This document shows, one piece after another, positions 38,234-46,091 of a DNA stretch of 64,000 nt (positions within the stretch are counted from its first letter, which is position 1; each line of letters opens with the position of its first letter). A program made the position numbers and the translations under genes. The stretch spans positions 1 through 64,000 of the forward strand of contig JAPHUD010000011.1 in the NCBI GenBank assembly GCA_026196775.1, in the 5' to 3' direction. This DNA comes from Flavobacteriales bacterium. GTDB lineage: Bacteria; Bacteroidota; Bacteroidia; Flavobacteriales_E; Vicingaceae. Under the pieces are notes generated by a model, which worked only from the letters and a program-made list of their open reading frames with translations, ran no database searches and was not told the DNA's origin.

Positions 38234-38479
38234 GTGTGGTAACACTATGTATAAAATATGCAGTTGCGAACTTTGGGTGGTTATTTGAATCTTTTGCTGT
38301 TCACTCCATAATTTTTGCTTGTGCTTTTTATGAATCTTAGCGAGCTGCATTCTCGCTTTTGGTTCTCTAGCTTTTGTGGTTACTTATTTTGGTTATGCTA
38401 AACTGAATCCTTAGCAAAAATTATTACTTTTATAGCTACTTGAAATTGTAATGCACATTTCATACATTAACCGTTGGCA
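38234..38479 (+). repeat. attC-like site closing cassette 1 of locus 1
   Basis: The site starts with R''-like GTGTGGTAAC (38234-38243), the exact reverse complement of the start of its own cassette (GTTACCACAC, 35164-35173). The arms ATGTATAAAATATGCA (38247-38262) and TGCACATTTCATACAT (38452-38467) match at 14/16, around a ~190-bp loop. The R'-like core GTTGGCA is at 38473-38479. Spacers: 3 nt left, 5 nt right. The loop includes a 64-codon minus-strand frame that I take to be noncoding. The 139 bp between the phosphatase stop and this site show no gene. Confidence 0.75.
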
Positions 38480-38504
38480 ACAACCATGAAAAACAAGGCG
38501 CAAA

Positions 38505-39188
38505 ATGATTAGAACACTTATATTTCTTTTTGTTTTTATAACATATGGAAAATCTATTATTTGTCAAGAGGTTAATCAGAATATTGTAAAGCCAGACTGG
38601 AATGGATTTGATAACTTTCATAATGTGCTTAAACAAAAAAATGTTGACTACAAAGAAGAAAGGAAAGTATACTATTTTGACTTTGATTTAAATCCTCCAA
38701 AATATGTAACTCAGGAAATATTTGGAGATTCATGCTTGAGCTCAAAATTTAAAGACATCAATCATAATTCAGGATTTCGCCTATCAAAATCAGATAAATC
38801 TTATTGGTATTATATTTTACTGATTAATGATAGTGTTTGCATTTTAGACGATAAGAACATTAAAGATTTTCTTACCCCAATAAATAGTATAGAAAAGCTA
38901 ATAACTTATTTTTATTATGAAGTAAATATTGTACCAGACAAAGATTATAATGTATTTGACAAATATGTTACGATTGAAGAAGATGGCTTTTCTTTCTTAG
39001 TTTTAGATATGGATAACAAGAAATCTTCAAGATTTAATATTTTTAGAATAATTGATTTTGAATACGAAAGAACACCATTATTGAAAATTAAAATCTATTC
39101 AAACGGACAATATACGTTCGAGAAAATAAAGATTAATCGGGAAACTCGAAATTTAAAACATGCTATTATAGACCCTAGATATTTTTGA
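38505..39188 (+). CDS. secreted protein of unknown function (single-gene cassette)
   Basis: 227 residues, no family recognised. Signal peptide 1-21 (LIFLFVFITYGKSIICQ). The mature protein is rich in Asp, Tyr, Phe and Lys, with beta-type segments (YYFDFDLNPPKYVTQEIFG, SYWYYILLINDSVCILDD). It is the only gene of its cassette, starting 32 bp after the core GTTGGCAAC, and its closing attC-like site begins 9 bp after its stop. Orientation is the same as all other cassette genes here. Confidence 0.65.
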   Translation: MIRTLIFLFVFITYGKSIICQEVNQNIVKPDWNGFDNFHNVLKQKNVDYKEERKVYYFDFDLNPPKYVTQEIFGDSCLSSKFKDINHNSGFRLSKSDKSYWYYILLINDSVCILDDKNIKDFLTPINSIEKLITYFYYEVNIVPDKDYNVFDKYVTIEEDGFSFLVLDMDNKKSSRFNIFRIIDFEYERTPLLKIKIYSNGQYTFEKIKINRETRNLKHAIIDPRYF

Positions 39189-39197
39189 AAAATGGCA

Positions 39198-39333
39198 GTT
39201 GCCAACACGCAGTATAAGGCATGGCGGGGCTTGTGCCGATTCGACAAAGTCGAATCTCGTGCAAACTCAGGCAGCGGTCGGACAAAGCTCCTCTCGTCAA
39301 TCCGCCACGACCTTATACTGCAATACGTTGCAA
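39198..39333 (+). repeat. attC-like site closing cassette 2 of locus 1
   Basis: GTTGCCAAC (39198-39206) is the exact reverse complement of the cassette start GTTGGCAAC (38473-38481). The arm GCAGTATAAGGCATGGCGG (39209-39227) pairs with 39302-39321, with one small bulge. Core GTTGCAA at 39327-39333. Spacers: 2 nt left, 5 nt right. The G/C-richer loop holds secondary hairpins (GATTCGAC...GTCGAATC). Confidence 0.78.
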
Positions 39334-39365
39334 ATTGCATCTTTGCCTCATACAGCGAACTGCTT

Positions 39366-39391
39366 TTCAATTAGAGTTGAATAAACTGTAA
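39366..39391 (+). repeat. right 26-bp direct repeat
   Basis: Exact copy of the end of pepF (34873-34898). It is followed after 20 bp by the stop of the convergent PLP-enzyme gene, so this side carries the original downstream flank of pepF. Confidence 0.9.
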
Positions 39392-39411
39392 AGAGGTAAA
39401 TTAATAACTTC

Positions 39412-40836
39412 TTACTTCATTTTTTTTAAACTTCTTTTTACCATAGCTATTGCTTTATCTATGGTAGCAAGTTTAGTTCTAAAGGATAAAATTGCCATGC
39501 GTATTACAAATCTTCCGTTTACTACGGTAGAACTTAAAAATACACTTCCATCTTGGTGAATATATTCCATTAATCTTTTATTAAATTCATTGGCATTTTC
39601 TTTAGCAGGATACCAAAAATAACTTACCGACAAATCGGGTTCGGGACCTACTTCAAAACCTAGCTCAACTAATTTTTCTCTAAAATATGTAGTAAGCAAT
39701 AACTTTTCTTCTAAACAAGCAACAAAAGGCTTTACACCATGTAACTGTAAGGGTAACCATAATCTTAATCCTCTAAAATGTTTGGTCAGTTCGGGAGAAA
39801 CATTAGCAGGACTATTAGTCAACTCATCTCCCATAGCATCTTGCATATAATTAGCCGTATAAAGATTAGAATGTAATAACGCTTCCTTATCCTTTACTAA
39901 AACTGCACCTAACCCGTAAGGTAAAAACAATCCTTTATGCGGATCAACTACTAAGCTATCTGCTTTTTCCATTCCATTAAACAAATGTTTTTTTGATGTC
40001 ATTGCAAAGAAACCACCATAAGCAGCATCTACATGAAACCATAAATTATGGTGGTAAGCAACACTTCCAATTGCTGCTAATGGATCAATAGCACCTGTAT
40101 CTGTTGTTCCTGCTGAGGCTATTACTAAAAATGGGGTTAGCCCTTCAGATTTATCTGCTTTTATTAACTGCTCCAATACTGTAGTTTTTATCTTATGGTT
40201 TTCATCCAACTCTACATAGCGAATAATTACATCTTCCAGCCCAATAATTTTTAATGCTTTTTGAATGCAATGATGCACCTGAGCACTTAAGTAAACTACA
40301 CTTTTGGTAATTTTTTCATTTTTAATTTGATGTTTATCTCGAGCAGCAGCTAAAGCAATTAAATTAGAAATAGAGCCGCCAGAAGCCAAATTGCCAACAG
40401 CAGTTTTAGGAAAAGAAAATACTTCTTTCAGCCAATTAATTACTTCATTTTCTATGGTAACTGCTCCAGGTGAGGCATAAAAAACTCCTGCATATTCGTT
40501 AGAAATGGCTGCTAAAAAATCACCTAAAGCAGCAGTATAAATTCCACCTCCAGGTATATATCCAACATGTCCGCCAGATGCAGCTTTAATACCTGTATCA
40601 ATAACTTCTGTTTGGTACAGTTTTAAAAGCGCTTCAATAGTTGTTGGTGTTTTTATTGCTAATTTATCACTTACTTTTGTTGTTGCGGTAAAAGATGTTG
40701 AGTTGGGTAATGTTTCAATAAATTGATTAGCAAATGCACTTACTTTATCAAGCAGTTGTTTTCTATCGGTTAAGTTTACTTCTAATTGATTAGCAATTTT
40801 TTCTTGCTCTTTTATACTGGCTATTAATTCTTGCAT
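39412..40836 (-). CDS. PLP-dependent decarboxylase, group II (aromatic/diaminobutyrate type)
   Basis: 474 residues, fold type I. The PLP lysine is in SLVVDPHKGLFLPYGLGAVLV (about 295-315). Cofactor-contact segments are GNLASGGSISNLIALAAARDKH and FHVDAAYGGF, with Asp stacking on the pyridine nitrogen. The length and IPGGGIYTAALGDFLAAISNEY opening match group II amino-acid decarboxylases (tyrosine/DOPA, L-2,4-diaminobutyrate). Substrate cannot be fixed by eye. Cytoplasmic. Monocistronic by spacing. Confidence 0.85.
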   Translation of the reverse strand: MQELIASIKEQEKIANQLEVNLTDRKQLLDKVSAFANQFIETLPNSTSFTATTKVSDKLAIKTPTTIEALLKLYQTEVIDTGIKAASGGHVGYIPGGGIYTAALGDFLAAISNEYAGVFYASPGAVTIENEVINWLKEVFSFPKTAVGNLASGGSISNLIALAAARDKHQIKNEKITKSVVYLSAQVHHCIQKALKIIGLEDVIIRYVELDENHKIKTTVLEQLIKADKSEGLTPFLVIASAGTTDTGAIDPLAAIGSVAYHHNLWFHVDAAYGGFFAMTSKKHLFNGMEKADSLVVDPHKGLFLPYGLGAVLVKDKEALLHSNLYTANYMQDAMGDELTNSPANVSPELTKHFRGLRLWLPLQLHGVKPFVACLEEKLLLTTYFREKLVELGFEVGPEPDLSVSYFWYPAKENANEFNKRLMEYIHQDGSVFLSSTVVNGRFVIRMAILSFRTKLATIDKAIAMVKRSLKKMK

Positions 40837-40930
40837 AAAATTTTAATTCATTTTCAACAAAAATAATAATAGGGAATTAGAAAGCATATTAAATGTTGAA
40901 CAATAAAATTTATTTGGATAAAGAACAATA

Positions 40931-41773
40931 TCAGCTTACCACTTCATTGAATTTATTTAAAATTTCTTTTGTGGCTTCATTGGTATATTGCTTACTTCTG
41001 TACTGAGCTACCCATTTAATTCCAACAATAGAATTGGTTAAAAATAATTCATCTGCTTGAAGCAACATACTTCCTGTAACAGCTCCTTCTATTACAGTAA
41101 TATTCATAGATTCAGCAACCTCAATAATATGTTTTCTAGTAATTCCATCAATACAGCCTTCTGCTAGTGATGGCGTATAAAGCGTTTTGTTTTTATATAA
41201 AAAAACATTTGAGCTAATAGCTTCAACAATATGGTTATTTTGATTTACCATTAAACAGTCATCTAAATTATTTTCTGTTTTGTAAATTCCGGTAAGCACA
41301 TTTGGAATTTTGTTGGTAGTTTTTATTTGAGTTAATACTGTTGGATGTATTCTAATGTCTGAATACAAATCTATAGACAATCCTTTTTTATTAAGTTCAT
41401 ATAAATTTTTAGAAATTGGAATGGCTTCAATAACATATGATTTAGTATCATTTTTTGGAGTATACAGACCTTCTCCAACTCTAAAGACAGTGATTCTTAC
41501 CCTTCCGCCTTTTTTTATGTTATTTTTCTTGATTAAGTGTACTATTTGTTCGTGTAATTCTTCAAATGTAAGTGGAATAGCATTCATCCTAAGTAAATCC
41601 ATTCCTTTTTTAAGACGGGCAAAATGATCTTTAACAAAAACAGGAATCCCATTAATAACTCTAATGGTTTCAAAAACAGCATCGCCATACTTAAATGCCC
41701 TGTTGTCTATTGTAAAAACCTTTTCATCTTCCTTATATAAAAAACCATCATAATTTATGTAGCGTTTTTTCAT
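40931..41773 (-). CDS. class IV aminotransferase (branched-chain aminotransferase or aminodeoxychorismate lyase type)
   Basis: 280 residues from the ATG at 41773 (MKKRYINYDGFLYKEDEKVF); an ATG at 41800 would add nine polar residues and is less likely. Class IV features: DNRAFKYGDAVFETIRV at the dimer/PLP site, the PLP lysine probably in TQIKTTN (about 155), EAISSNVFLYKN and EGCIDGITRKHII. It fits D-alanine/ilvE/pabC-like enzymes; no folate or Ile/Val gene is adjacent to decide. The next gene upstream ends 55 bp away on the same strand. Confidence 0.82.
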   Translation of the reverse strand: MKKRYINYDGFLYKEDEKVFTIDNRAFKYGDAVFETIRVINGIPVFVKDHFARLKKGMDLLRMNAIPLTFEELHEQIVHLIKKNNIKKGGRVRITVFRVGEGLYTPKNDTKSYVIEAIPISKNLYELNKKGLSIDLYSDIRIHPTVLTQIKTTNKIPNVLTGIYKTENNLDDCLMVNQNNHIVEAISSNVFLYKNKTLYTPSLAEGCIDGITRKHIIEVAESMNITVIEGAVTGSMLLQADELFLTNSIVGIKWVAQYRSKQYTNEATKEILNKFNEVVS

Positions 41774-41828
41774 GGTATTATTTGTTTTAATCGGTCGCAT
41801 GGAACATCCTAATACAATGGATATCTCA

Positions 41829-42311
41829 TCAAAACAAGTATTTTCCTAATTGATTTAAGTTTGTATTTGGTTCTATTTTAAAAGATTTTATCCCTGCTTT
41901 AGTTGCCGCTTCAATATCTCTCTGACTATCACCTATCATAAATGAAAGAGATTTATCAATATTGAAACGAGCTATGGCTTTTTCTAACATTAATGAATCT
42001 GGTTTTCTACATATACACTTTTCAAGATCAGAATGGTGCGGACAATAATAAATATCTAAAATAGTAATTCCTTCTTTTTTGAATAGAGTTAACATGTGGT
42101 CGTGTACGAGACATACGTCATTTTTGTTATAAATTCCTTTAGATATACCTCCCTGATTAGTAATTATTATAAGATCAAAACCTATTCCTTGAACAGATTT
42201 AAGGAAGTTAATTACCCCTTCATTAATAATAAAGTCAGTTACTTTATATGTATATTCTCCTCTTTCTTTATTTATTACTCCATCTCTATCTAAAAAAATT
42301 ACTTTACGCAT
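41829..42311 (-). CDS. HAD phosphatase, heptose-bisphosphate phosphatase (GmhB) type
   Basis: 160 residues with all HAD motifs: motif I FLDRDGVINK, motif II IITNQGGI, motif III K in CRKPDSLML, and motif IV GDSQRDIEAA. The CPHH...CICRKP segment matches the zinc-binding loop of GmhB-like phosphatases. GmhB removes the 7-phosphate (or 1,7-bisphosphate) of D-glycero-manno-heptose for LPS core or S-layer sugars; histidinol-phosphatase-like members also exist. No other heptose gene is nearby. Confidence 0.83.
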   Translation of the reverse strand: MRKVIFLDRDGVINKERGEYTYKVTDFIINEGVINFLKSVQGIGFDLIIITNQGGISKGIYNKNDVCLVHDHMLTLFKKEGITILDIYYCPHHSDLEKCICRKPDSLMLEKAIARFNIDKSLSFMIGDSQRDIEAATKAGIKSFKIEPNTNLNQLGKYLF

Positions 42312-42604
42312 GTATTAAATTTAACAGTTAAAATGTATATCCTTTATTGTATTTATAAAAGTTGTTTGAAGTACCTCATCTCATTTAAAATAGTTATTAT
42401 TATATAATACACTAAAGAAGAAATAATGTCTTATTATAAAGTTATATATTCTCCCACTTCTCAAATATACACTTTTTAAAAATGTAATGAAAAAAGTATC
42501 ATTTTTTCAAATTTGCATACCAAATCCAGAGGTAACCAAAAAATTCCTGAATGTAACAATATGTTTATAATAAAAGTAAAGTTATACTTTAAATTGAACA
42601 GCCA

Positions 42605-43711
42605 CTAAGTAACCACCATATCACCATCACCAGCTTGGAAAACGAGGTTTTCTTCCTCAAAATAATGGGCTAATTTATGGGAGTAGAAATAAGCCCTTGT
42701 TAATGGTTTTTTATACAAGAAAGGCGTAGTATGTTTATTAAAGTAATTGACCAAGTGCGGCTGAAATACACTAATAGTATTTAACTTATAGGTTTTTACA
42801 AATTGATAAATCAATTGAGCAGCTTCGGCTATTTTTTCATCTTCTAAATAGGTTTGGTAAACACAAAGTTGCTTTTCTCTAATTTGTAATAACATAAAGC
42901 CTTTTACTTGTTTTTCTTTATCCATAAGCTTTATCATAAAAAACCTAAAGTCTGTTGAAAGTGAAGAAAAATAATAGTTGTTACCCAACGCATCGTTGGT
43001 AGGTGCTGAGAGTACCCAAGGGTATTTCATTATCCAGTTCAACTCTTCTTTAGCTCTCTTAAACGGGTTGTTTTGTTGGTGTTTTAAAATAAATGTATTC
43101 AGTTCCTCATCAATTTCATTCACATACAATATCTTACTTTCCGATTTAAATCTTGGTATTCTTAGGTTTAATAACACATCGCCTAACACGTTTAACAACT
43201 TATCTACTGCTCCCACAAAAGGCAAAGCCATTTTCCAGCTAGGTTGTTTATTTTTAATAATGGTTTTAAAATCGAATCGGGCATACATTCTAATGCCTGC
43301 TAAATCTACCTGTTTAAAAAAACCATCTTTGGTATAAAGCTGTTTAGATGCTTTTACCGGTCCTTGAAAAACAATTTTTAACTCCCAATCTTGTAAGGCA
43401 GCATCTACCATTTTTTTGGCAATGCCCAATCCTCTTTGGTTAGGATCTACCCACACGCAACTGTACCAAGCAACTTTTTCAGTTGTTCCTTTATGAATAA
43501 TATTTTCTACTAACAACAGCCTGTACCCAACAATTTTATTGTCTAACATGGCCAAATAAAGAATTACATCATCTTTATCTGCTCTGGGGTTGTTAATGTG
43601 AGAAATAGCTCTTTGCTTAGAAATAGGATAATCAGGCAGGTGTTTAAAGGCTTCCGAATGGATAAATTCCTCGAGTTGAGCAGTGGTATATGATTTTATG
43701 GTTACAGCCAT
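42605..43711 (-). CDS. GNAT-family N-acetyltransferase with long C-terminal extension
   Basis: 368 residues. The N-terminal half is a GNAT domain with acetyl-CoA motif A VWVDPNQRGLGIAKKMVDAAL (about 95-116). The C-terminal ~200 residues look like a second, degenerate acyltransferase-like region (RAKEELNWIMKYPWVLSAP ... KGFMLLQIREKQLCVYQTYL). It starts 11 bp after the upstream GNAT gene, so it belongs to the acyltransferase operon. The 293 bp between its stop and the next gene's start (42312-42604) are AT-rich with nothing recognisable. Confidence 0.7.
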   Translation of the reverse strand: MAVTIKSYTTAQLEEFIHSEAFKHLPDYPISKQRAISHINNPRADKDDVILYLAMLDNKIVGYRLLLVENIIHKGTTEKVAWYSCVWVDPNQRGLGIAKKMVDAALQDWELKIVFQGPVKASKQLYTKDGFFKQVDLAGIRMYARFDFKTIIKNKQPSWKMALPFVGAVDKLLNVLGDVLLNLRIPRFKSESKILYVNEIDEELNTFILKHQQNNPFKRAKEELNWIMKYPWVLSAPTNDALGNNYYFSSLSTDFRFFMIKLMDKEKQVKGFMLLQIREKQLCVYQTYLEDEKIAEAAQLIYQFVKTYKLNTISVFQPHLVNYFNKHTTPFLYKKPLTRAYFYSHKLAHYFEEENLVFQAGDGDMVVT

Positions 43712-43722
43712 CTACAACTGGT

Positions 43723-44631
43723 TTACGAACTGATGTGTCTTTCTTTTTTCTCCGGATAAATATCATCTATGGTAACCAAAATAGCGGTTTCCTCTACTCC
43801 ACCAAAATCAGGATTAATAGCCGTTCCAAAAGATTTCATAGTGTCGGATATTTTCATGTAGGTATTAATTAGCGGAGGAACTGATTCTCCATAACTTTTT
43901 AAATACTGATACAGTGATTTTAATCCTTCATCAAAATTTTTATCCCTTATCAATCGCTTTATTTCCCTTAAATCTGTATTAATTTCTATTGGATGAATAG
44001 GTGTTACCAAGTTTTCCAAATCAGGAAAATAAGAGTTCATAAAATAAAGTAAGGCATTTCTAGCTTTTTTGTTATAGCTTGAATACATAGTAACTTTACC
44101 AAAGAAATATTTGATATGTGGATAGTTGATAATAATAGAACCCAAGCCATCCCAAATGTTATCTAATGCAAAAATACCTTTTCTGGAGCTTCCACCTCCT
44201 GCTTGATAAAGAGGTTGTACCCATGATCTTCCCAACTCTATAGTGTAAGGCAAGTACTCTTTAATAAACTTATCCGAAAAATTAAAATAATACTTGGTAG
44301 AAAGCAAGATTTCTCCTGATGGAGATATGGCTGTAGAGCAATCTTTAAAACGGTAACCGCTCACTATCTCTCTGTCTTCTCTATCGTAAACAATCAGTTG
44401 CTCGTAGCAATTTTCTGAGGTATCAAATTTATCTAAATCAATATCCTTACCTGTTCCTCCTCCGGCTTGCGAAAAAGAAAGCTCTCTTAACCTACCAATT
44501 TCCTTAAGCACATTAGGAGCATTATGATAGTTTACAATGTAAATGTCATTATCTCCTTTATTGGTTTTTTTTACAAACCTTTCCGGAGTAAGTTCTTTTT
44601 CTAATACATCTCTATCTATAGGAGCCATCAT
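43723..44631 (-). CDS. GNAT-type N-acyltransferase, hemolysin/OlsB-GlsB-like
   Basis: 302 residues. Segments RLRELSFSQAGGGTGKDIDLDKFD, YRFKDCSTAISPSGEI, ELGRSWVQPLYQAGGGSSRKGIFALDNIWDGLGSII match the GNAT-like proteins that put a 3-hydroxyacyl chain on ornithine or glycine (OlsB/GlsB, often annotated hemolysin). The neighbour upstream is a PlsC-type acyltransferase, as in glycine-lipid (glsB-glsA) and OlsF systems of Bacteroidota. By inference it makes the lyso-aminolipid at the inner membrane. Confidence 0.78.
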   Translation of the reverse strand: MMAPIDRDVLEKELTPERFVKKTNKGDNDIYIVNYHNAPNVLKEIGRLRELSFSQAGGGTGKDIDLDKFDTSENCYEQLIVYDREDREIVSGYRFKDCSTAISPSGEILLSTKYYFNFSDKFIKEYLPYTIELGRSWVQPLYQAGGGSSRKGIFALDNIWDGLGSIIINYPHIKYFFGKVTMYSSYNKKARNALLYFMNSYFPDLENLVTPIHPIEINTDLREIKRLIRDKNFDEGLKSLYQYLKSYGESVPPLINTYMKISDTMKSFGTAINPDFGGVEETAILVTIDDIYPEKKERHISS

Positions 44632-44662
44632 AGTTAGCTTATTGGTTAATCGTTATTTGTAA

Positions 44663-44690
44663 TCTTCTGACTTCGGTCTTCTAACTTCGG
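44663..44690 (-). repeat. 14-bp tandem repeat between the two acyltransferase genes
   Basis: TCTTCTGACTTCGG and TCTTCTAACTTCGG in tandem, plus the start of a third copy, fill much of the 66-bp gap. No function evident. Confidence 0.7.
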
Positions 44691-44697
44691 TCTAATT

Positions 44698-45510
44698 CTA
44701 ATCCTTCAATTCATATACTTTCTTTTTCACCCATTCTGCCCAATATTTATCAGGCTTATCTTTATGAAATTTGGTGTAAGAAATAGGTTTTCCAAAAGTT
44801 ATGGTAATCGTTTTATTTTTTTGTTTAAACGTTTCTTTTGCCAAAAATAGCATTTCTATATTAGCTTTTATGCCTAAAAACTTTCTAAAATTAGCTAATC
44901 TGTAAAAAAACTTAGACAATTTACCATCTACATGAATAGGAATAACATCTTTCTGATGTCTTTTTGCTTGGGTAATAAAGGTTTTTTTCCATTCTAAATC
45001 TCTAATTTTTCCGTTGGTTTTTCTACTTACCAGTCCGGCAGGAAAAACAAAAACTGCTCTATCAGAAGAAAAAAGTTCATTTACACTGTTGAGCGATTGT
45101 TTAGAATTACTCCCATGCTTATTTACTCCAACAAAAAGTCCGTTTAAGTTTTTTAGGTGCAACAGAATATCATTTACTACAAACTGAACATCCTTACGAT
45201 AATCTTTTAAAGCAGTAACAATTGCCAACGCATCTACTCCACCTAAAGGATGGTTAGAAGCTAAAATACATCCACCGCTTTTAGGAACATTTTCTATTCC
45301 TTTTATTTTTACTTTAATATTAAATCGATGAATAATGTCTTCAGCAAATTCGTAATCGAATTTGTCTTTATTCTCTATTAAAATAGTATTAATATCCTCT
45401 TGATGAATGGTTCTTTTTAAGTAACTAATAACAAAACCCGGAAGCCATTTTAATACTTTCGGGTTTTTATTAGCTATAATTCCTTCTACATCAATTAGCT
45501 GTTGTTCCAA
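44698..45510 (-). CDS. lysophospholipid/lyso-aminolipid acyltransferase (PlsC fold, GlsA-like)
   Basis: 270 residues. The catalytic motif reads NHPLGGVD, with five residues between His and Asp instead of the usual four; this NHPLGG form is what I associate with ornithine/glycine-lipid O-acyltransferases. A later FVFPAG replaces FPEG. It would add the second, ester-linked chain to the lipid made by the next gene. It has no clear membrane helix, so is probably peripheral. It is the first gene of a three-gene run. Confidence 0.78.
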   Translation of the reverse strand: MEQQLIDVEGIIANKNPKVLKWLPGFVISYLKRTIHQEDINTILIENKDKFDYEFAEDIIHRFNIKVKIKGIENVPKSGGCILASNHPLGGVDALAIVTALKDYRKDVQFVVNDILLHLKNLNGLFVGVNKHGSNSKQSLNSVNELFSSDRAVFVFPAGLVSRKTNGKIRDLEWKKTFITQAKRHQKDVIPIHVDGKLSKFFYRLANFRKFLGIKANIEMLFLAKETFKQKNKTITITFGKPISYTKFHKDKPDKYWAEWVKKKVYELKD

Positions 45511-45543
45511 ATGATTTAAGTTTAAAAAAATAAAAGTAAGTAA

Positions 45544-45780
45544 TTATAAATTTTTATGTGTTCCATCGCAAAAAGCTCCTTTGGTAGACTGTTTACATCC
45601 GCACCAAGCTACTTTTCTGTCTTCATCAAAAACCTCAATTGTTGGGACAAATGAAGAGCCTTTATGAGAGCCATCGCAATAAGGTTGTTTAGCACTTTTT
45701 CCGCAAGCACACCAAGCATATTTTCCTGCTTTCTCTTCTTTTACATAAGGTGATTTCTGAGCTATTGTAGGCTTTTCCAT
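45544..45780 (-). CDS. double CDGSH iron-sulfur protein
   Basis: 78 residues, with two CDGSH motifs: CACGKSAKQPYCDGSH (about 24-39) and CGCKQSTKGAFCDGTH (about 60-75). Each gives the C-x-C-x(8)-C-D-G-[ST]-H ligand set (three Cys, one His) for a [2Fe-2S] cluster. Almost nothing else is in the protein, so it is a small soluble cluster carrier or redox protein, cytoplasmic. It is separated from the next gene downstream by 33 bp. Confidence 0.92.
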   Translation of the reverse strand: MEKPTIAQKSPYVKEEKAGKYAWCACGKSAKQPYCDGSHKGSSFVPTIEVFDEDRKVAWCGCKQSTKGAFCDGTHKNL

Positions 45781-45876
45781 AATTGTTAATTTTTTTAGTT
45801 TGTTAAAAGTCTAAATTAAGCATTTTTAGTCTATGTTGTAAAAATAAGAAACATCCTTTATTCTTTTTAGTTGTAA

Positions 45877-45943
45877 TGTCATTTCGAGCAATGTTTTTTG
45901 TGCTGTTGTAAAACAGTACTAAAAAACGAAGTCGAGAAATCTT
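45877..45943 (+). repeat. intergenic palindromic repeat, plus-oriented
   Basis: Starts TGTCATTTCGAG, has an inner hairpin GTGCTGTT/AACAGTAC, and ends GAAGTCGAGAAATCTT. The ends resemble a short repeat type I know from many Bacteroidota intergenic regions. Confidence 0.6.
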
Positions 45944-45972
45944 CTTTCTTTATAACCTATACACCCCATTAA

Positions 45973-46058
45973 GAATCACAATTCCTAACCAACAAGATAT
46001 CTCAACTTCATTTTACTGAGTTTCGTTCCTCAACTCGTAAAATCTTATTCGATATAAC
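45973..46058 (-). repeat. dispersed repeat, second copy of the island repeat
   Basis: Read on the minus strand it begins GTTATATCGAA, includes AGTAAAATGAAG and GAGATATCTT, and aligns with 34918-35005. It faces the plus-oriented element at 45877, forming a larger imperfect palindrome (GAAGTCGAGAAATCTT against AAGATATCTCAACTTC). Confidence 0.6.
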
Positions 46059-46091
46059 AAGAAAATTTCAAATAGGGAAAATGATGTTTAG

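Larger units (their letters stand above)
34873..39391. mobile_element. island inserted at the pepF 3' end, carrying integron-like locus 1
   Basis: A unit of 4,493 bp is bounded by an exact 26-bp direct repeat of the pepF end. Inside, in order: a dispersed repeat, the 47-bp att-like site (35121-35167), cassette 1 (35165-38473: barrel protein and TPR-phosphatase), cassette 2 (38474-39327: secreted unknown), and 64 bp of right end. No recombinase or transposase gene is present, so movement would need help in trans. The neighbours outside (pepF and a PLP enzyme) look ordinary. The boundaries are seen directly; the mobile history is inference. Confidence 0.75.
45781..46091. other. 311-bp intergenic region made largely of inverted dispersed repeats
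   Basis: It holds the two elements listed next, in opposite orientation, and no open frame. It may contain the promoter for the CDGSH gene, but no consensus boxes at correct spacing were found. Confidence 0.55.

Noticed and set aside
38156-38350. 64-codon minus-strand ORF
   Set aside because: It falls in the left part and loop of the attC-like site 38234-38479 with no recognisable protein features.
34899-39365. Island as an insertion sequence or composite transposon
   Set aside because: No transposase, no terminal inverted repeats; the 26-bp direct repeat is longer than usual target duplications.
39095-39384. Three overlapping short ORFs (minus 39095-39370; plus 39192-39374 and 39199-39384)
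   Set aside because: They lie across the attC-like repeat at 39198-39333, overlap one another in different frames and have no signal or domain; palindromic G/C-richer DNA opens frames by chance.
43690-43872. Plus-strand ORF antisense to the two GNAT genes
   Set aside because: Shadow of well-supported minus-strand genes. Other short antisense ORFs (for example 32889-33122, 26274-26546, 5774-5956) were rejected for the same reason.
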